Part shown: positions 36,916-45,392 of the stretch, in pieces
How the letters are laid out: the number at the start of each line of letters is the position of its first letter
Numbering within the stretch: position 1 is the first letter of the stretch
From: Roseovarius pacificus
Lineage (GTDB): Bacteria; Pseudomonadota; Alphaproteobacteria; Rhodobacterales; Rhodobacteraceae
DNA: 64,000 nt
Assembly (NCBI RefSeq): GCF_900142665.1
Contig: NZ_FRBR01000001.1
Coordinates: forward strand, 248,001 to 312,000
Direction of reading: 5' to 3'
Position numbers and translations under genes: made by a program
Notes under the pieces: model-generated
The model's input: the letters and a program-made list of their open reading frames with translations, nothing else
Database searches by the model: none
What the model was told of the DNA's origin: nothing

Positions 36916-38100
36916 ATGTTCCTGCCCTTCTTCGAAAACCTGCGCACCGCCGGCGTTCCGGTCTCCCTGCGTGAATACCTGACCTTTCTCGAAGCGATGC
37001 GCGCCAATCTGGTGACCTACGACATCGAAGGCTTCTACTATCTGGCGCGCGCGGCGATGGTGAAGGACGAGCGCATGATCGACCGCTTCGACCGCGCCTT
37101 CGCCGCCAGTTTCGACGGGCTGGAAGATATTTCGGCCGAGGACGTGCTGAACGCCGTCGACCTGCCCGCCGAGTGGCTTGAGAAACTGGCCGAAAAGCAC
37201 CTGAGCGAGGAAGAGAAAGCCGAGATCGAAGCGCTCGGCGGATTCGACAAGCTCATGGAAACCCTCAGGGAACGGCTGCGCGAACAGCAGGGCCGCCATC
37301 AGGGGGGCAACAAGTGGATCGGCACCGCCGGCACCTCGCCCTTCGGGGCTTATGGCTACAATCCCGAAGGCGTGCGCATCGGACAGGACAAGTCGCGCCA
37401 CCGCCGTGCGGTCAAGGTCTGGGACAAGCGCGAGTTCCGCAATCTCGACGACAGTGTCGAACTGGGCACCCGTAACATCAAGGTCGCCCTGAAACGCCTG
37501 CGCCAATGGGCCCGCGACGGGGCGCATGACGAGCTGGACCTCGACGGGACGATCCGCGCCACCGCCGAACACGGCTATCTCGATGTGCAAACCCGCCCCG
37601 AGCGGCGCAATGCGGTGAAGGTGCTGTTGTTTCTGGATGTGGGTGGTTCAATGGACCCTCATATCAAGGTGGTCGAAGAATTGTTCAGTGCGGCGCGTGC
37701 CGAATTCAAACACCTTGAATATTACTATTTCCATAACTGCCTGTACGAAGGTGTCTGGCGCGACAACCGCCGCCGCTACGATCAGCAAACCCCCACCTGG
37801 GATGTCCTGCATACCTACGGGTCGGATTACAAATGCATCTTCGTCGGCGACGCCAGCATGTCACCCTATGAAATCGCCTATCCCGGCGGGGCCAACGAGC
37901 ACTGGAATCCCGAGGCCGGGCAGGTCTGGCTGCAACGCGCCCGCGAACAATGGCCCTCGCATCTCTGGATCAATCCCGTCCCCGAGCAATACTGGGGCTA
38001 TACCCATTCCATCAACATGATCTCCGAGATTTTCGAAAACCGCATGGTCCCGATGACCCTCGAAGGTCTGGATCGCGGGATGCGCGAGTTGATCCGCTAG
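36916..38100 (+). CDS. VWA domain protein, CoxE type (partner of MoxR)
   Basis: A protein of 394 residues. The N-terminal part matches CoxE-like proteins (FFENLRTAGVPVSLREYLTFLEA). The C-terminal half is a von Willebrand A domain, with its metal-site motif at residues 241-246 reading DVGGSM: the usual DxSxS has Gly in place of the first Ser. GGGGGCGCGC precedes the ATG. MoxR-VWA pairs form cages that remodel target proteins; the target here is unknown but the lipoprotein and small membrane protein next door suggest an envelope complex. Confidence 0.9.
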   Translation: MFLPFFENLRTAGVPVSLREYLTFLEAMRANLVTYDIEGFYYLARAAMVKDERMIDRFDRAFAASFDGLEDISAEDVLNAVDLPAEWLEKLAEKHLSEEEKAEIEALGGFDKLMETLRERLREQQGRHQGGNKWIGTAGTSPFGAYGYNPEGVRIGQDKSRHRRAVKVWDKREFRNLDDSVELGTRNIKVALKRLRQWARDGAHDELDLDGTIRATAEHGYLDVQTRPERRNAVKVLLFLDVGGSMDPHIKVVEELFSAARAEFKHLEYYYFHNCLYEGVWRDNRRRYDQQTPTWDVLHTYGSDYKCIFVGDASMSPYEIAYPGGANEHWNPEAGQVWLQRAREQWPSHLWINPVPEQYWGYTHSINMISEIFENRMVPMTLEGLDRGMRELIR

Positions 38101-38258
38101 TCCCGACCAGATCGCAAGACACGCCGGGCCGCAAGACACATCGGACAGAGGCCCTCTCCGGGATCAGTCGGGGCCGGTTCGAAGATCGCGAGGAACGGCA
38201 TTCCCGACCGCCCCGGCATCGCCGAAATCATCGGCATATGCGCCCATGATGGACACAT
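38097..38258 (-). CDS. Possible small cysteine-containing protein
   Basis: A 53-codon frame starting MCPSWAHMPMISAMPGRSG and ending with a CPMC pair (LCPMCLAARRVLRSGRD). GGTGG lies 9 nt before the ATG. Its stop overlaps the VWA stop by 4 bp tail-to-tail. Composition looks protein-like, with three cysteines and proline-rich middle, and could be a small zinc-binding protein. No family recognised; evidence is modest, so this may be spurious. Confidence 0.35.
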   Translation of the reverse strand: MCPSWAHMPMISAMPGRSGMPFLAIFEPAPTDPGEGLCPMCLAARRVLRSGRD

Positions 38259-38278
38259 ATTTCCAAACCACCCCCGAA

Positions 38279-38325
38279 TTTCGTACAAAACCCGCGTACA
38301 CTTCGTACGTTTCGTACAAAACCCG
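38279..38325. repeat. Tandem CGTAC repeat array (two copies of a 16-bp unit)
   Basis: TTTCGTACAAAACCCG occurs at 38279-38294 and again, identical, at 38310-38325, 31 bp apart (three helical turns). Between them lies a further CGTACA and TTCGTACG, so CGTAC appears four times in 47 bp. It sits between the 3' ends of the VWA gene and the TRAP large permease gene. Could be a dispersed intergenic repeat or a protein-binding array. The remaining 290 bp of this gap hold the small frame and the terminator listed separately. Confidence 0.7.
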
Positions 38326-38342
38326 TCCGGGGGCCTGCCCCC

Positions 38343-38370
38343 AAAATCAAGGCCGCCCCGAAAGGCGGCC
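38343..38370 (-). terminator. Rho-independent terminator of the TakP-like TRAP operon
   Basis: On the minus strand, GGCCGCC-TTTCGG-GGCGGCC (38370-38351) is followed by TTGATTTTG, 23 bp after the permease stop. A second GC stem, GGGGGC-CT-GCCCCC (38329-38342), lies just beyond. Confidence 0.8.
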
Positions 38371-38393
38371 CCGACAACACGATCCCGGTTTCC

Positions 38394-40748
38394 TCACTGC
38401 CCGACCATAGAGGGCACGACGGTCACGATGGCCGGGAACAGCCACAGGATCGCCAGCCCCACCACCTGAATCAGCACGAACGGCGCCACACCCCTGTAAA
38501 TATGGCTGGTCGTCACCTCTTTGGGCGCAACCCCGCGCAGATAGAACAACGCAAATCCGAACGGCGGCGTCAGGAAACTGGTCTGAAGATTCACGGCAAT
38601 CATGATCGTCACCCATTTCGGATCGAACGTGCCGCCATAGATGACCGGCCCGACAATCGGAATGACGATGTAGATGATCTCCAGAAAATCCAGAACAAAC
38701 CCCAAAATGAACAGCACCAGCATCACGATCAGGAACACGGTGTATTCATTGTCGAAACTCTTCAGGAATTGCTGGATATAGTGTTCCCCTCCAAAGGAAA
38801 TCACCACCAGGTTCAAGAGCTGCGATCCGATCAGGATCGTGAACACCATCGAGGTCACCTTGGCCGTTTCGCGAACCACCGGCGTCAGTATCCCTCCCGA
38901 AAACAGCACCCAGCAGGAATACAGCAACCCGAACGCCGCATAGAGATACGCGGCATACGCGCCGATGAAGGCCAGCCAGCTTTCAAACGGCACATCTCGC
39001 TGATTGATGCGCAGATCGAAATTGATCCCCAGCAAAATCGCCACAACGATCGCGAAGGTTGACCAGATGATCACCATACCCGAGCGATCCAGATCTCTCA
39101 GGCGCCGATAGGCGGCCAGCATGATCGCGCCTCCTGCCCCAAGTGCGGCAGCCGGAGTCGGATTGGTGATTCCGCCCAGGATTGACCCCAGAACGGCAAC
39201 GATCAGCACCAGCGGAGGAAAGACCACGCGGATCAGTTCGTTCTGCGCCAACCGGCCAACCGCATGGGAACACCCGTAAAGGGCCATACCCAGCGGGATC
39301 GCCAGAATGACCAGCGACAGCCCGGAACTGGTGGATGGCGCGATCAGCAGGATATCCGCCAACAGCCCCAGCACGATCCCCAGAGCCCCGATCAGCAGCG
39401 GCACCGGCGTGGCCGAGGGCCGAACCCCGCGCGCGACAGCCAGAACCAGAGCCAAGAGCAGGAAGATCGTCGCAACGCCCGTCCCGATGGGCGCGGCATT
39501 TGCTTCTTTTTCGGCGATCAGTTCGGCGATTTCTTCGGGAGACAAGCGATGGCTTTCCTCCAGCCCGCCGGACTCGTCGATCACCTGTTGCTGGGCCACA
39601 GCGGCATCCCAGGCCTCTTGCCCATGCAACTCGATCATCGACGCCTTGCACTGCTCACTGACATTGGTACGCAGTTCAGCGGCTTCGCCACGGTCGGTAT
39701 AGCTGTCGACCTGAAGGCTTTGCGATCCGATGATGTGCACCTGGCTCAACAGCATCATGCCCGCGATAAGGGCGACCGGAACACCGAGATACCAGGTAAA
39801 GGCCTCTCCCCGCGTGATCGCTTCTCCGCCAGACCCTCCCAGTTCCACGGCAGGCGCCCTCTTGGGATTGAACAGCGCATAGCTGAAGGCATAAAGCGCA
39901 TAGAGCAAAGCCAACAGGATACCGGGCAACAAGGCCGCCTGAAACAACGTGCCCACCGACACCACCGCCGGTTCACCTAGATAAGTCAACGCGTCCGAAC
40001 ACCCGGCTTCCTGCGCTCGGGTTTCCTGCGCAGCGGAATAAAGATCGCCCGCCAGCGTTCCCAACAGAACGATCACGATGGACGGCGGAATGATCTGCCC
40101 CAACGTCCCGCTCGCCGCGATCACGCCCGTGGCGATCTCGGGACTGTAGTTGTTGCGTAGCATGGTCGGCAGGCTGAGCAGACCCATGGTAACCACCGTG
40201 GCCCCGACGATCCCGGTCGAGGCCGCCAGAAAGGCTCCGACAACCACCACCGACACGGCCAGACCGCCTGGCAGCGGGCCAAAGACCCGCGCCATGGTGG
40301 TCAGCAGGTCATTGGCGATTTTCGACCGCTCCAGCGTGATCCCCATCAGCACGAACATCAGCACCGCCAGCAGAGTCTCGATAGACTGCCCCGCCAGCAC
40401 GCGTTCGTTGATACGATTCACAATGAAACTGACATTGCGATCCAATGCCGTTTCCCAACCCAGCGGGAAAACGGATTGCCCGATCCTTGGCAGATCGGGA
40501 TAACGGAAAACGGATATCATTTCAGGCCGCACGCCCGAACCGACAAGCGTGTTATAGGCCTCGCTGGAGGTGTCGATAGCCTGGTGGATCAACAATCCCG
40601 CGCTATCGAGTGCCGCAATGATCCCGAAAGAGATCACCCCCGCGCCGCCGATTGCAAACGCCACCGGAAAGCCCGACAGAATGCCCCCGAAAAGGCACAG
40701 AAAGACGATGATCAGGCCGATTTCAACGCCATCAAGTCCGAATAGCAT
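38394..40748 (-). CDS. TRAP transporter large permease (DctM), extended form
   Basis: A protein of 784 residues, far above the usual 425-460 for DctM. The N-terminal half has FGGILSGFPVAFAIGGAGVISF, AASTGIVGATVVTMGLLSLP and ATGVIAASGTLGQIIPPSIVIV, and the C-terminal half LQTSFLTPPFGFALFYLRGVAP, all DctM hallmarks. The extra about 300 residues lie in the middle (about 240-560): a soluble stretch with Glu/Gln-rich helices plus several more membrane segments. This long form is known in TakPQM-type keto-acid systems. It ends the takP-dctQ-dctM operon, 14 bp after the DctQ gene. Confidence 0.93.
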   Translation of the reverse strand: MLFGLDGVEIGLIIVFLCLFGGILSGFPVAFAIGGAGVISFGIIAALDSAGLLIHQAIDTSSEAYNTLVGSGVRPEMISVFRYPDLPRIGQSVFPLGWETALDRNVSFIVNRINERVLAGQSIETLLAVLMFVLMGITLERSKIANDLLTTMARVFGPLPGGLAVSVVVVGAFLAASTGIVGATVVTMGLLSLPTMLRNNYSPEIATGVIAASGTLGQIIPPSIVIVLLGTLAGDLYSAAQETRAQEAGCSDALTYLGEPAVVSVGTLFQAALLPGILLALLYALYAFSYALFNPKRAPAVELGGSGGEAITRGEAFTWYLGVPVALIAGMMLLSQVHIIGSQSLQVDSYTDRGEAAELRTNVSEQCKASMIELHGQEAWDAAVAQQQVIDESGGLEESHRLSPEEIAELIAEKEANAAPIGTGVATIFLLLALVLAVARGVRPSATPVPLLIGALGIVLGLLADILLIAPSTSSGLSLVILAIPLGMALYGCSHAVGRLAQNELIRVVFPPLVLIVAVLGSILGGITNPTPAAALGAGGAIMLAAYRRLRDLDRSGMVIIWSTFAIVVAILLGINFDLRINQRDVPFESWLAFIGAYAAYLYAAFGLLYSCWVLFSGGILTPVVRETAKVTSMVFTILIGSQLLNLVVISFGGEHYIQQFLKSFDNEYTVFLIVMLVLFILGFVLDFLEIIYIVIPIVGPVIYGGTFDPKWVTIMIAVNLQTSFLTPPFGFALFYLRGVAPKEVTTSHIYRGVAPFVLIQVVGLAILWLFPAIVTVVPSMVGQ

Positions 40749-40762
40749 GTGTCCCTGCCCCC

Positions 40763-41689
40763 TTAATGTGTGCCTTCATAGGCTTCTTCACCTTCGCCAA
40801 GGCTATCCTTGTCGAGGTATTTGTTTTCACTGTCTTCGCCTTCGCACCATTCCAGATAGGATCTGTAGAAAAACGCGACCGAATGCAGAAAGATCATCGC
40901 GGCGAAGGCCACAAGCAGAATTTTGAACAGGAAATACCCGTTGAACCCGTTCGGCGAAAACCCGATGGTTTCGACATTCCATCGCAGCGCTCTGGATTTC
41001 GCCAGCAACCGGTCAAGAGTGTCGCTGGCTGACGGTTTCGGGACAATCAGGTGGCGCCACATGAAGAACCAGCCATACATCCAGATCAGGATCGCCATCG
41101 GCATCATGAACAGAAGCGACCCGACCATATCGATGATTTTCTTGGTGCGGAACCGGACTGTCGCATAGATCAGGTCCACACGGACATGCCCGCCTTGCAC
41201 GAAGGTGTAGGTGGCACACAGGGCGACCACCATCGCATTGTAGAGTTTCAGTTCTTCAGCCCACCAACTGATATCCATCTCAATCGGGATGCCCAGACCG
41301 ATCACGATATCCGGTCGGGCAAAGATGCGCTGAATGAAAACGATGATGATCTGCTGGATCACCATCAACAGCCCGGCCCATGCGAAGAAGCGTCCAACCA
41401 TATTGGCAAATCCTTCAAGGATGCGCACGCATCCCCACATGAAACCATGCCTCCAGAGTCCGACCCCCGTAACCACGAGGAAAGCGGTGAAAACGATGAA
41501 GAAGAATTCAACCGATCCGCCATAATACACAAAGCGCATGATCGCTTCTTTGTCGGACCAATCGAGCCATTGGTGAGGATGACTCAGAGCGTAGCCCAGG
41601 TTGTAAAAGGCGTATCCGATATTGCTGAACATCCAGACGATCATTTCAACCACGGCACCGACTGCTCCGGTCGAAGCTGTTTCATCCAT
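40763..41689 (-). CDS. TRAP transporter small permease (DctQ), extended form
   Basis: A protein of 308 residues against the usual 160-200. The DctQ core (about residues 95-210) has the typical NAMVVALCATYTFVQGGHVRVDLIYATV. Extra membrane helices precede it (residues 50-90) and another follows (about 265-285), giving about six in all, then an acidic tail (LEWCEGEDSENKYLDKD). Long DctQ and long DctM occur together in the same operon and probably pair structurally. Works with the binding protein encoded at 41808. Confidence 0.9.
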   Translation of the reverse strand: MDETASTGAVGAVVEMIVWMFSNIGYAFYNLGYALSHPHQWLDWSDKEAIMRFVYYGGSVEFFFIVFTAFLVVTGVGLWRHGFMWGCVRILEGFANMVGRFFAWAGLLMVIQQIIIVFIQRIFARPDIVIGLGIPIEMDISWWAEELKLYNAMVVALCATYTFVQGGHVRVDLIYATVRFRTKKIIDMVGSLLFMMPMAILIWMYGWFFMWRHLIVPKPSASDTLDRLLAKSRALRWNVETIGFSPNGFNGYFLFKILLVAFAAMIFLHSVAFFYRSYLEWCEGEDSENKYLDKDSLGEGEEAYEGTH

Positions 41690-41756
41690 GAGGTGAATCC
41701 TTGGCTGCTTGATAGAGGAATGCTTCAGGCATGGCGCTTATTGCCTCCTGAAAGTC

Positions 41757-41788
41757 CCCGTGCCCCGGTTGTGGAAACGGGGCACGGG
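41757..41788 (-). terminator. Intercistronic hairpin between binding protein and permease genes
   Basis: A perfect 11-bp stem, CCCGTGCCCCG (41757-41767) against CGGGGCACGGG (41778-41788), 10-nt loop, 19 bp after the binding-protein stop. No U-run. Most likely reduces permease expression and protects the binding-protein mRNA end. Confidence 0.65.
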
Positions 41789-41807
41789 ATATGACGACGG
41801 CTCTGAC

Positions 41808-42893
41808 TTACAGACCCATCACACGGTTACGCTGTGCAGAAAACGCACCTTCCGAGCGGCTGCCCCAGGTCGCAGAACTGTTCAGCGATGCCATGTAACT
41901 GTCATAGCAGGACTTGTAGAGATCGTCGCCCAGGGACTCTTCGACGACTTCCTTGGCCGCCGCACCGAAGGCATCCCAGATTGCATCGGAGAAACTCATC
42001 AGCTTGACACCGCTCGACTGCAAACGCTGCAACGCGGCCGAGTTGTTCGCCATGAACAGCGACATGGTCCACAGGTTCGATGCCCGTGCCGCATTTGCAA
42101 CGATGCTTTGCTGGGAAGGCGTCAGGCTTTCATAAACATCGAGGTTCATGTTCAGGTTGAGGTTCGGACCCGGCTCATGGAAACCGGCGGTGTAGTAGAA
42201 CTTGGTGATTTCCTGGAAACCGGCCTTTTCATCGGCCCACGGTCCGATCCATTCCGTACCGTCGATCGCACCCGACGCAAGCGCCTGATACACTTCCGCA
42301 CCGGGAAGGTTCTGAACCGACGCGCCCAGCTTGCCGAGCACCTGCCCCCCTTGCCCCGGCATCCGGAACCGCAGGCCCTGGAAATCTTCGACGCCGTTCA
42401 TTTCCTTGGCGAACCAGCCACCCGATTGCGGCCCGGTGTTGCCAACGGGGAAACTTTTGATGCCAAAGATCGAATACACTTCGTCTGCCAGGTCGCGGCC
42501 ACCGTCATGATAGAACCAGTTGTTGAATTCCTGGAACGTCATGCCGAACGGCACCTGGCTGAAGAACGACAGCGCGGGGTGCTGACTGAGGAAGTAGTAA
42601 TCGACACCATGGTACAAATCGGCCTGACCGGCCGTCACCGCATCGAACACCTCGAATGCACCGACCAGTTCGCCCGCTGCCTTCAGATCGACCGTCAACG
42701 CACCATCGGTCATTTCGGTAATGGCGTCAGCAGCGTATTGCGCGCTGTCATGCACACCTGCCAGACCACGCCCCCATGTGGTTACCATGGTCAGTGTGCG
42801 TTTTCCTTGGGCATAAGCAGGCGCCGCAAGTGTTGCCGCGGCTGCGGCAGTGCCCCCGAGTGCGGAATTTTTCAGAAATGAGCGACGATCCAT
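41808..42893 (-). CDS. TRAP transporter solute-binding protein (DctP, TakP-like)
   Basis: A protein of 361 residues with a twin-arginine type signal (MDRRSFLKNSALGGTAAAAA, cleavage after AYAQ), as in Rhodobacter TakP for alpha-keto acids. In the mature protein, GLRFRMPGQGGQVLGKLGAS carries the conserved Arg that clamps the ligand carboxylate, and AIDGTEWIGPWADEKAGF is the TakP-group binding stretch. ATG 42893 follows GGGAGGA; the frame continues upstream without family sequence. First gene of the operon; a palindrome upstream (42968-42983) may be its operator. Confidence 0.92.
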   Translation of the reverse strand: MDRRSFLKNSALGGTAAAAATLAAPAYAQGKRTLTMVTTWGRGLAGVHDSAQYAADAITEMTDGALTVDLKAAGELVGAFEVFDAVTAGQADLYHGVDYYFLSQHPALSFFSQVPFGMTFQEFNNWFYHDGGRDLADEVYSIFGIKSFPVGNTGPQSGGWFAKEMNGVEDFQGLRFRMPGQGGQVLGKLGASVQNLPGAEVYQALASGAIDGTEWIGPWADEKAGFQEITKFYYTAGFHEPGPNLNLNMNLDVYESLTPSQQSIVANAARASNLWTMSLFMANNSAALQRLQSSGVKLMSFSDAIWDAFGAAAKEVVEESLGDDLYKSCYDSYMASLNSSATWGSRSEGAFSAQRNRVMGL

Positions 42894-42967
42894 AGAGTTG
42901 TTCCTCCCAGAATGATTAAAGTGCGCCCTCTCCTCAAGGATTGCGCGCACGGACCGATACAAGTGGA

Positions 42968-42983
42968 GTCACGATATCGTGAC
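42968..42983. promoter_or_regulatory. Perfect 16-bp palindrome, candidate operator
   Basis: GTCACGATATCGTGAC is a perfect dyad in the 219-bp region between the TakP-like gene (start 42893, 75 bp away) and the divergent histidine kinase gene (start 43113, 130 bp away). The neighbouring NarL/LuxR-type response regulator binds DNA as a dimer and is the natural candidate. The rest of this gap shows the TakP ribosome-binding site and no other clear element. Confidence 0.6.
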
Positions 42984-43112
42984 AAGGCAAGCGTGAAAAT
43001 ACCTATAACTGCTTAGATGCGCGACGATTGTTCTCAAAACGAGCCATCACCCTGTATAGCTTGCCATGACAGACAGGAATCTCTGGGATTCGGTCTTGAT
43101 TCGCCGTAATTC

Positions 43113-44546
43113 ATGTCCATGAGGTTTCCGGGCAACCTAATTCGACCGAACTACGGACAGAAACTGTTCCTCACCGCCACCCTGCCCCTTATCCTGGCAG
43201 CGGTGGTCATTTCGATTCTGGTCACGCTGCAATCAACGCAGTTGGCCGAACGTGAAATCCAGCAACTCGAACAACAACTGATCGCGGCCAAGCGCGCCGA
43301 GCTGAAGAATTATCTGTCCATTGCCCGCAATGCCGTGATCAACATCTACGGTCGCGCCGGACCCGATGATGCCAATGCGAAACTGGCCGTCACACAAACC
43401 CTGTCGGCAATGCTGTATGGGCAGGATGGTTATTTCTTCGTGTATGACTATGACGGGAACAACCTTGTCAGCCCGCGCGAAACCGATCTGATCGGGACCA
43501 ATTGGTCGGGCATAACGGACCCCAATGGAATCCCCGTCACTGATGAATTGATCCGCCTGGCCCGGTCAGGTGGCGGCTATCACAGCTATGACTGGCGCAA
43601 ACCCTCGACCGGGCAGATGGCGCGCATGATCACATACGTGATCGGGTTCCAGGATTGGCAATGGGCTGTCGGCACCGGTATTTTTGTCGATGACGTCCTG
43701 GCCGCCGTGACCGCATCGCGCGAACAGGTCGAAGCACGCGTGCAGCGCACGTTCTTTTATATCGGTGGCATAACACTGGCCGCGCTTCTGCTTGTGTTTA
43801 CCATTGGCCTGTTCATCAACATCCGTGAACGCCGTCTGGCCGACGCCAAGCTCAAGAAGTTGACTCAACGCGTGTTCGACGCACAGGAAGAAGAACGCAG
43901 CCGCGTCGCGCGCGAACTGCATGATGGAATCAGCCAGATCCTTGTCGGTGTCCGGTATGCTCTGGACATCGCCAGACGCCGGTTGACCAATGGCGACGCG
44001 CGAGGCACCGAGAATCTGGACAAGGGCCTCGAACACCTGTCCGGGGCGATTCAGGAGGTTCGCCGCATCAGCCGAGACCTGAGGCCCGGCGCATTGGACG
44101 ACCTGGGGCTCGGTCCCGCGCTCAAGGCGCTGGCCGAGGATTTCGCACAACGCACCGGCATGACGACCGAGATCACCACGGCCGTCTTCCGCAACCGGCT
44201 GGACGATGACGCAAAGATCGCCCTCTATCGCGTCGCACAAGAGGCATTGACCAATGTCGAACGCCACTCGGGCGCAACGCATGTTTCCATTGATATCCGC
44301 GGGCACAGCAACGGGGCGACCATGCGAATATCGGACAATGGACATGGCATCGAACGGATGCACCAACCGGCGACGCCGACCGCTGGGCTGGGTCTGCGCA
44401 ACATGCAGGAACGGGTTGAACAACTCGACGGCACTCTGCGCATCGTATCCTCCAACTCGGGCACCATGATCGAAGCCACCGTTCCCCTGATACACCTCCT
44501 GCCACCGCAAGACCGTTCCGACACAGACACCAGGGCCTCCGCATGA
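43113..44546 (+). CDS. Sensor histidine kinase with Cache domain (NarL-system type)
   Basis: A protein of 477 residues. A first membrane helix (residues about 15-38) and a second (about 215-235) flank a periplasmic single Cache domain (DGYFFVYDYDGNNLVSPRET, WQWAVGTGIFVDDV), which typically binds small carboxylates. The cytoplasmic part has the HisKA_3 box EEERSRVARELHDGISQILVGV with the phospho-His and a HATPase_c domain (ISDNGHGI, GLGLRNMQERV). Two possible ATG starts lie at 43113 and 43119. Overlaps the response regulator by ATGA. Divergent from the TRAP operon, so it probably senses the TRAP substrate. Confidence 0.92.
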   Translation: MSMRFPGNLIRPNYGQKLFLTATLPLILAAVVISILVTLQSTQLAEREIQQLEQQLIAAKRAELKNYLSIARNAVINIYGRAGPDDANAKLAVTQTLSAMLYGQDGYFFVYDYDGNNLVSPRETDLIGTNWSGITDPNGIPVTDELIRLARSGGGYHSYDWRKPSTGQMARMITYVIGFQDWQWAVGTGIFVDDVLAAVTASREQVEARVQRTFFYIGGITLAALLLVFTIGLFINIRERRLADAKLKKLTQRVFDAQEEERSRVARELHDGISQILVGVRYALDIARRRLTNGDARGTENLDKGLEHLSGAIQEVRRISRDLRPGALDDLGLGPALKALAEDFAQRTGMTTEITTAVFRNRLDDDAKIALYRVAQEALTNVERHSGATHVSIDIRGHSNGATMRISDNGHGIERMHQPATPTAGLGLRNMQERVEQLDGTLRIVSSNSGTMIEATVPLIHLLPPQDRSDTDTRASA

Positions 44547-45193
44547 CATCCTCTCCGACCCGTATCGTAATCGTAGATGACCACCCGATGGTGGCTGAAG
44601 GGATTCAGTCCATCCTGGAAAGCTATGACGATATCGAAGTTCTGGCGACACTGTCCAACGGGCAGGAAATCATTGACTGCGTCGAGGCGCTGAACCCCGA
44701 TGTGATCCTGTTGGATCTCAACATGCCGGGCATCGGCGGGCTGTCGACCACCGAGATCATCCTGGAAAACCGCCCGGAAACGCGCATCCTGATCCTGTCG
44801 ATGCATGACAGCCCGGAATATATCTTCTCGGCCCTCAATCACGGCGCGGTCGGCTATGTTCTGAAGGATGTTCCAACCGACGAAATCAAACGCGCCATCG
44901 ACGCCATCATGGCCGGTCAGCGATATCTTTGCACCGGCGCGCAAGGGTCTCTGAAACCTTATGACCGGTCCGAACGCGAACAACTGACGAACCGCGAGCA
45001 GACAATCCTTTTGCAAATCGCGCAGGGCAAGTCGAACAAGGAGGTCGCGCAGACACTGGATATCTCGGTGCGCACGGTGGAAACGCACCGCAAGAACATC
45101 AAACGCAAGCTGGGGATCAGTTCGACTGCGGGATTGACGCGTTATGCAATGGAGCACGGGGTATTGCAGGGCGGCACCGCGCATCGGCTGTAG
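44543..45193 (+). CDS. Response regulator, NarL/LuxR family
   Basis: A protein of 216 residues. The receiver domain has DDHPMVAEG, the phospho-Asp in PDVILLDLNMPGIGG, and Lys in GYVLKDVP. The C-terminal GerE/LuxR helix-turn-helix reads LTNREQTILLQIAQGKSNKEVAQTL followed by VRTVETHRKNIKRKLGI. Coupled to the kinase by ATGA. Likely activator of the divergent TakP-like operon through the 16-bp palindrome. Confidence 0.93.
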   Translation: MTSSPTRIVIVDDHPMVAEGIQSILESYDDIEVLATLSNGQEIIDCVEALNPDVILLDLNMPGIGGLSTTEIILENRPETRILILSMHDSPEYIFSALNHGAVGYVLKDVPTDEIKRAIDAIMAGQRYLCTGAQGSLKPYDRSEREQLTNREQTILLQIAQGKSNKEVAQTLDISVRTVETHRKNIKRKLGISSTAGLTRYAMEHGVLQGGTAHRL

Positions 45194-45344
45194 ATGAAAA
45201 CCCGTCGCATTTCGCACGAAGACACGATTGCGCAACAAATGCAAAGAAATCACCCCACCTTGCGACATTTATGCCGGAAAATGCGGTTGACGCCCCTCGC
45301 CGCTCCTCATAATGTCGCGCGCACGCACTTTAGGAGTCCCCAGG

Positions 45345-45392
45345 ATGGGTATGATCATCGTACTGGTAGGAAAATGGCGCATGGGCCGGTAA
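45345..45392 (+). CDS. ilvI leader peptide (15 residues)
   Basis: The frame reads MGMIIVLVGKWRMGR then TAA. Five of the first eight residues are consecutive Ile, Ile, Val, Leu, Val, exactly the end products of the pathway encoded downstream. AGGAG lies 8 nt before the ATG. It is followed by an alternative pairing region and a terminator (next entry). Ribosome stalling at the Ile-Val-Leu codons when charged tRNA is scarce would favour readthrough into ilvI. Strong by pattern; no experiment seen. Confidence 0.8.
   Translation: MGMIIVLVGKWRMGR

Noticed and set aside
38279..38325. CRISPR array
   Set aside because: Only two full repeat copies of 16 bp with 15-bp spacing and no cas genes; too short and too few for CRISPR.
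42894..43112. Sigma-54 promoter upstream of the TakP-like operon
   Set aside because: No TGGCAC-N5-TTGC-like element in either orientation; the regulator next door is LuxR type, which works with the housekeeping sigma factor.
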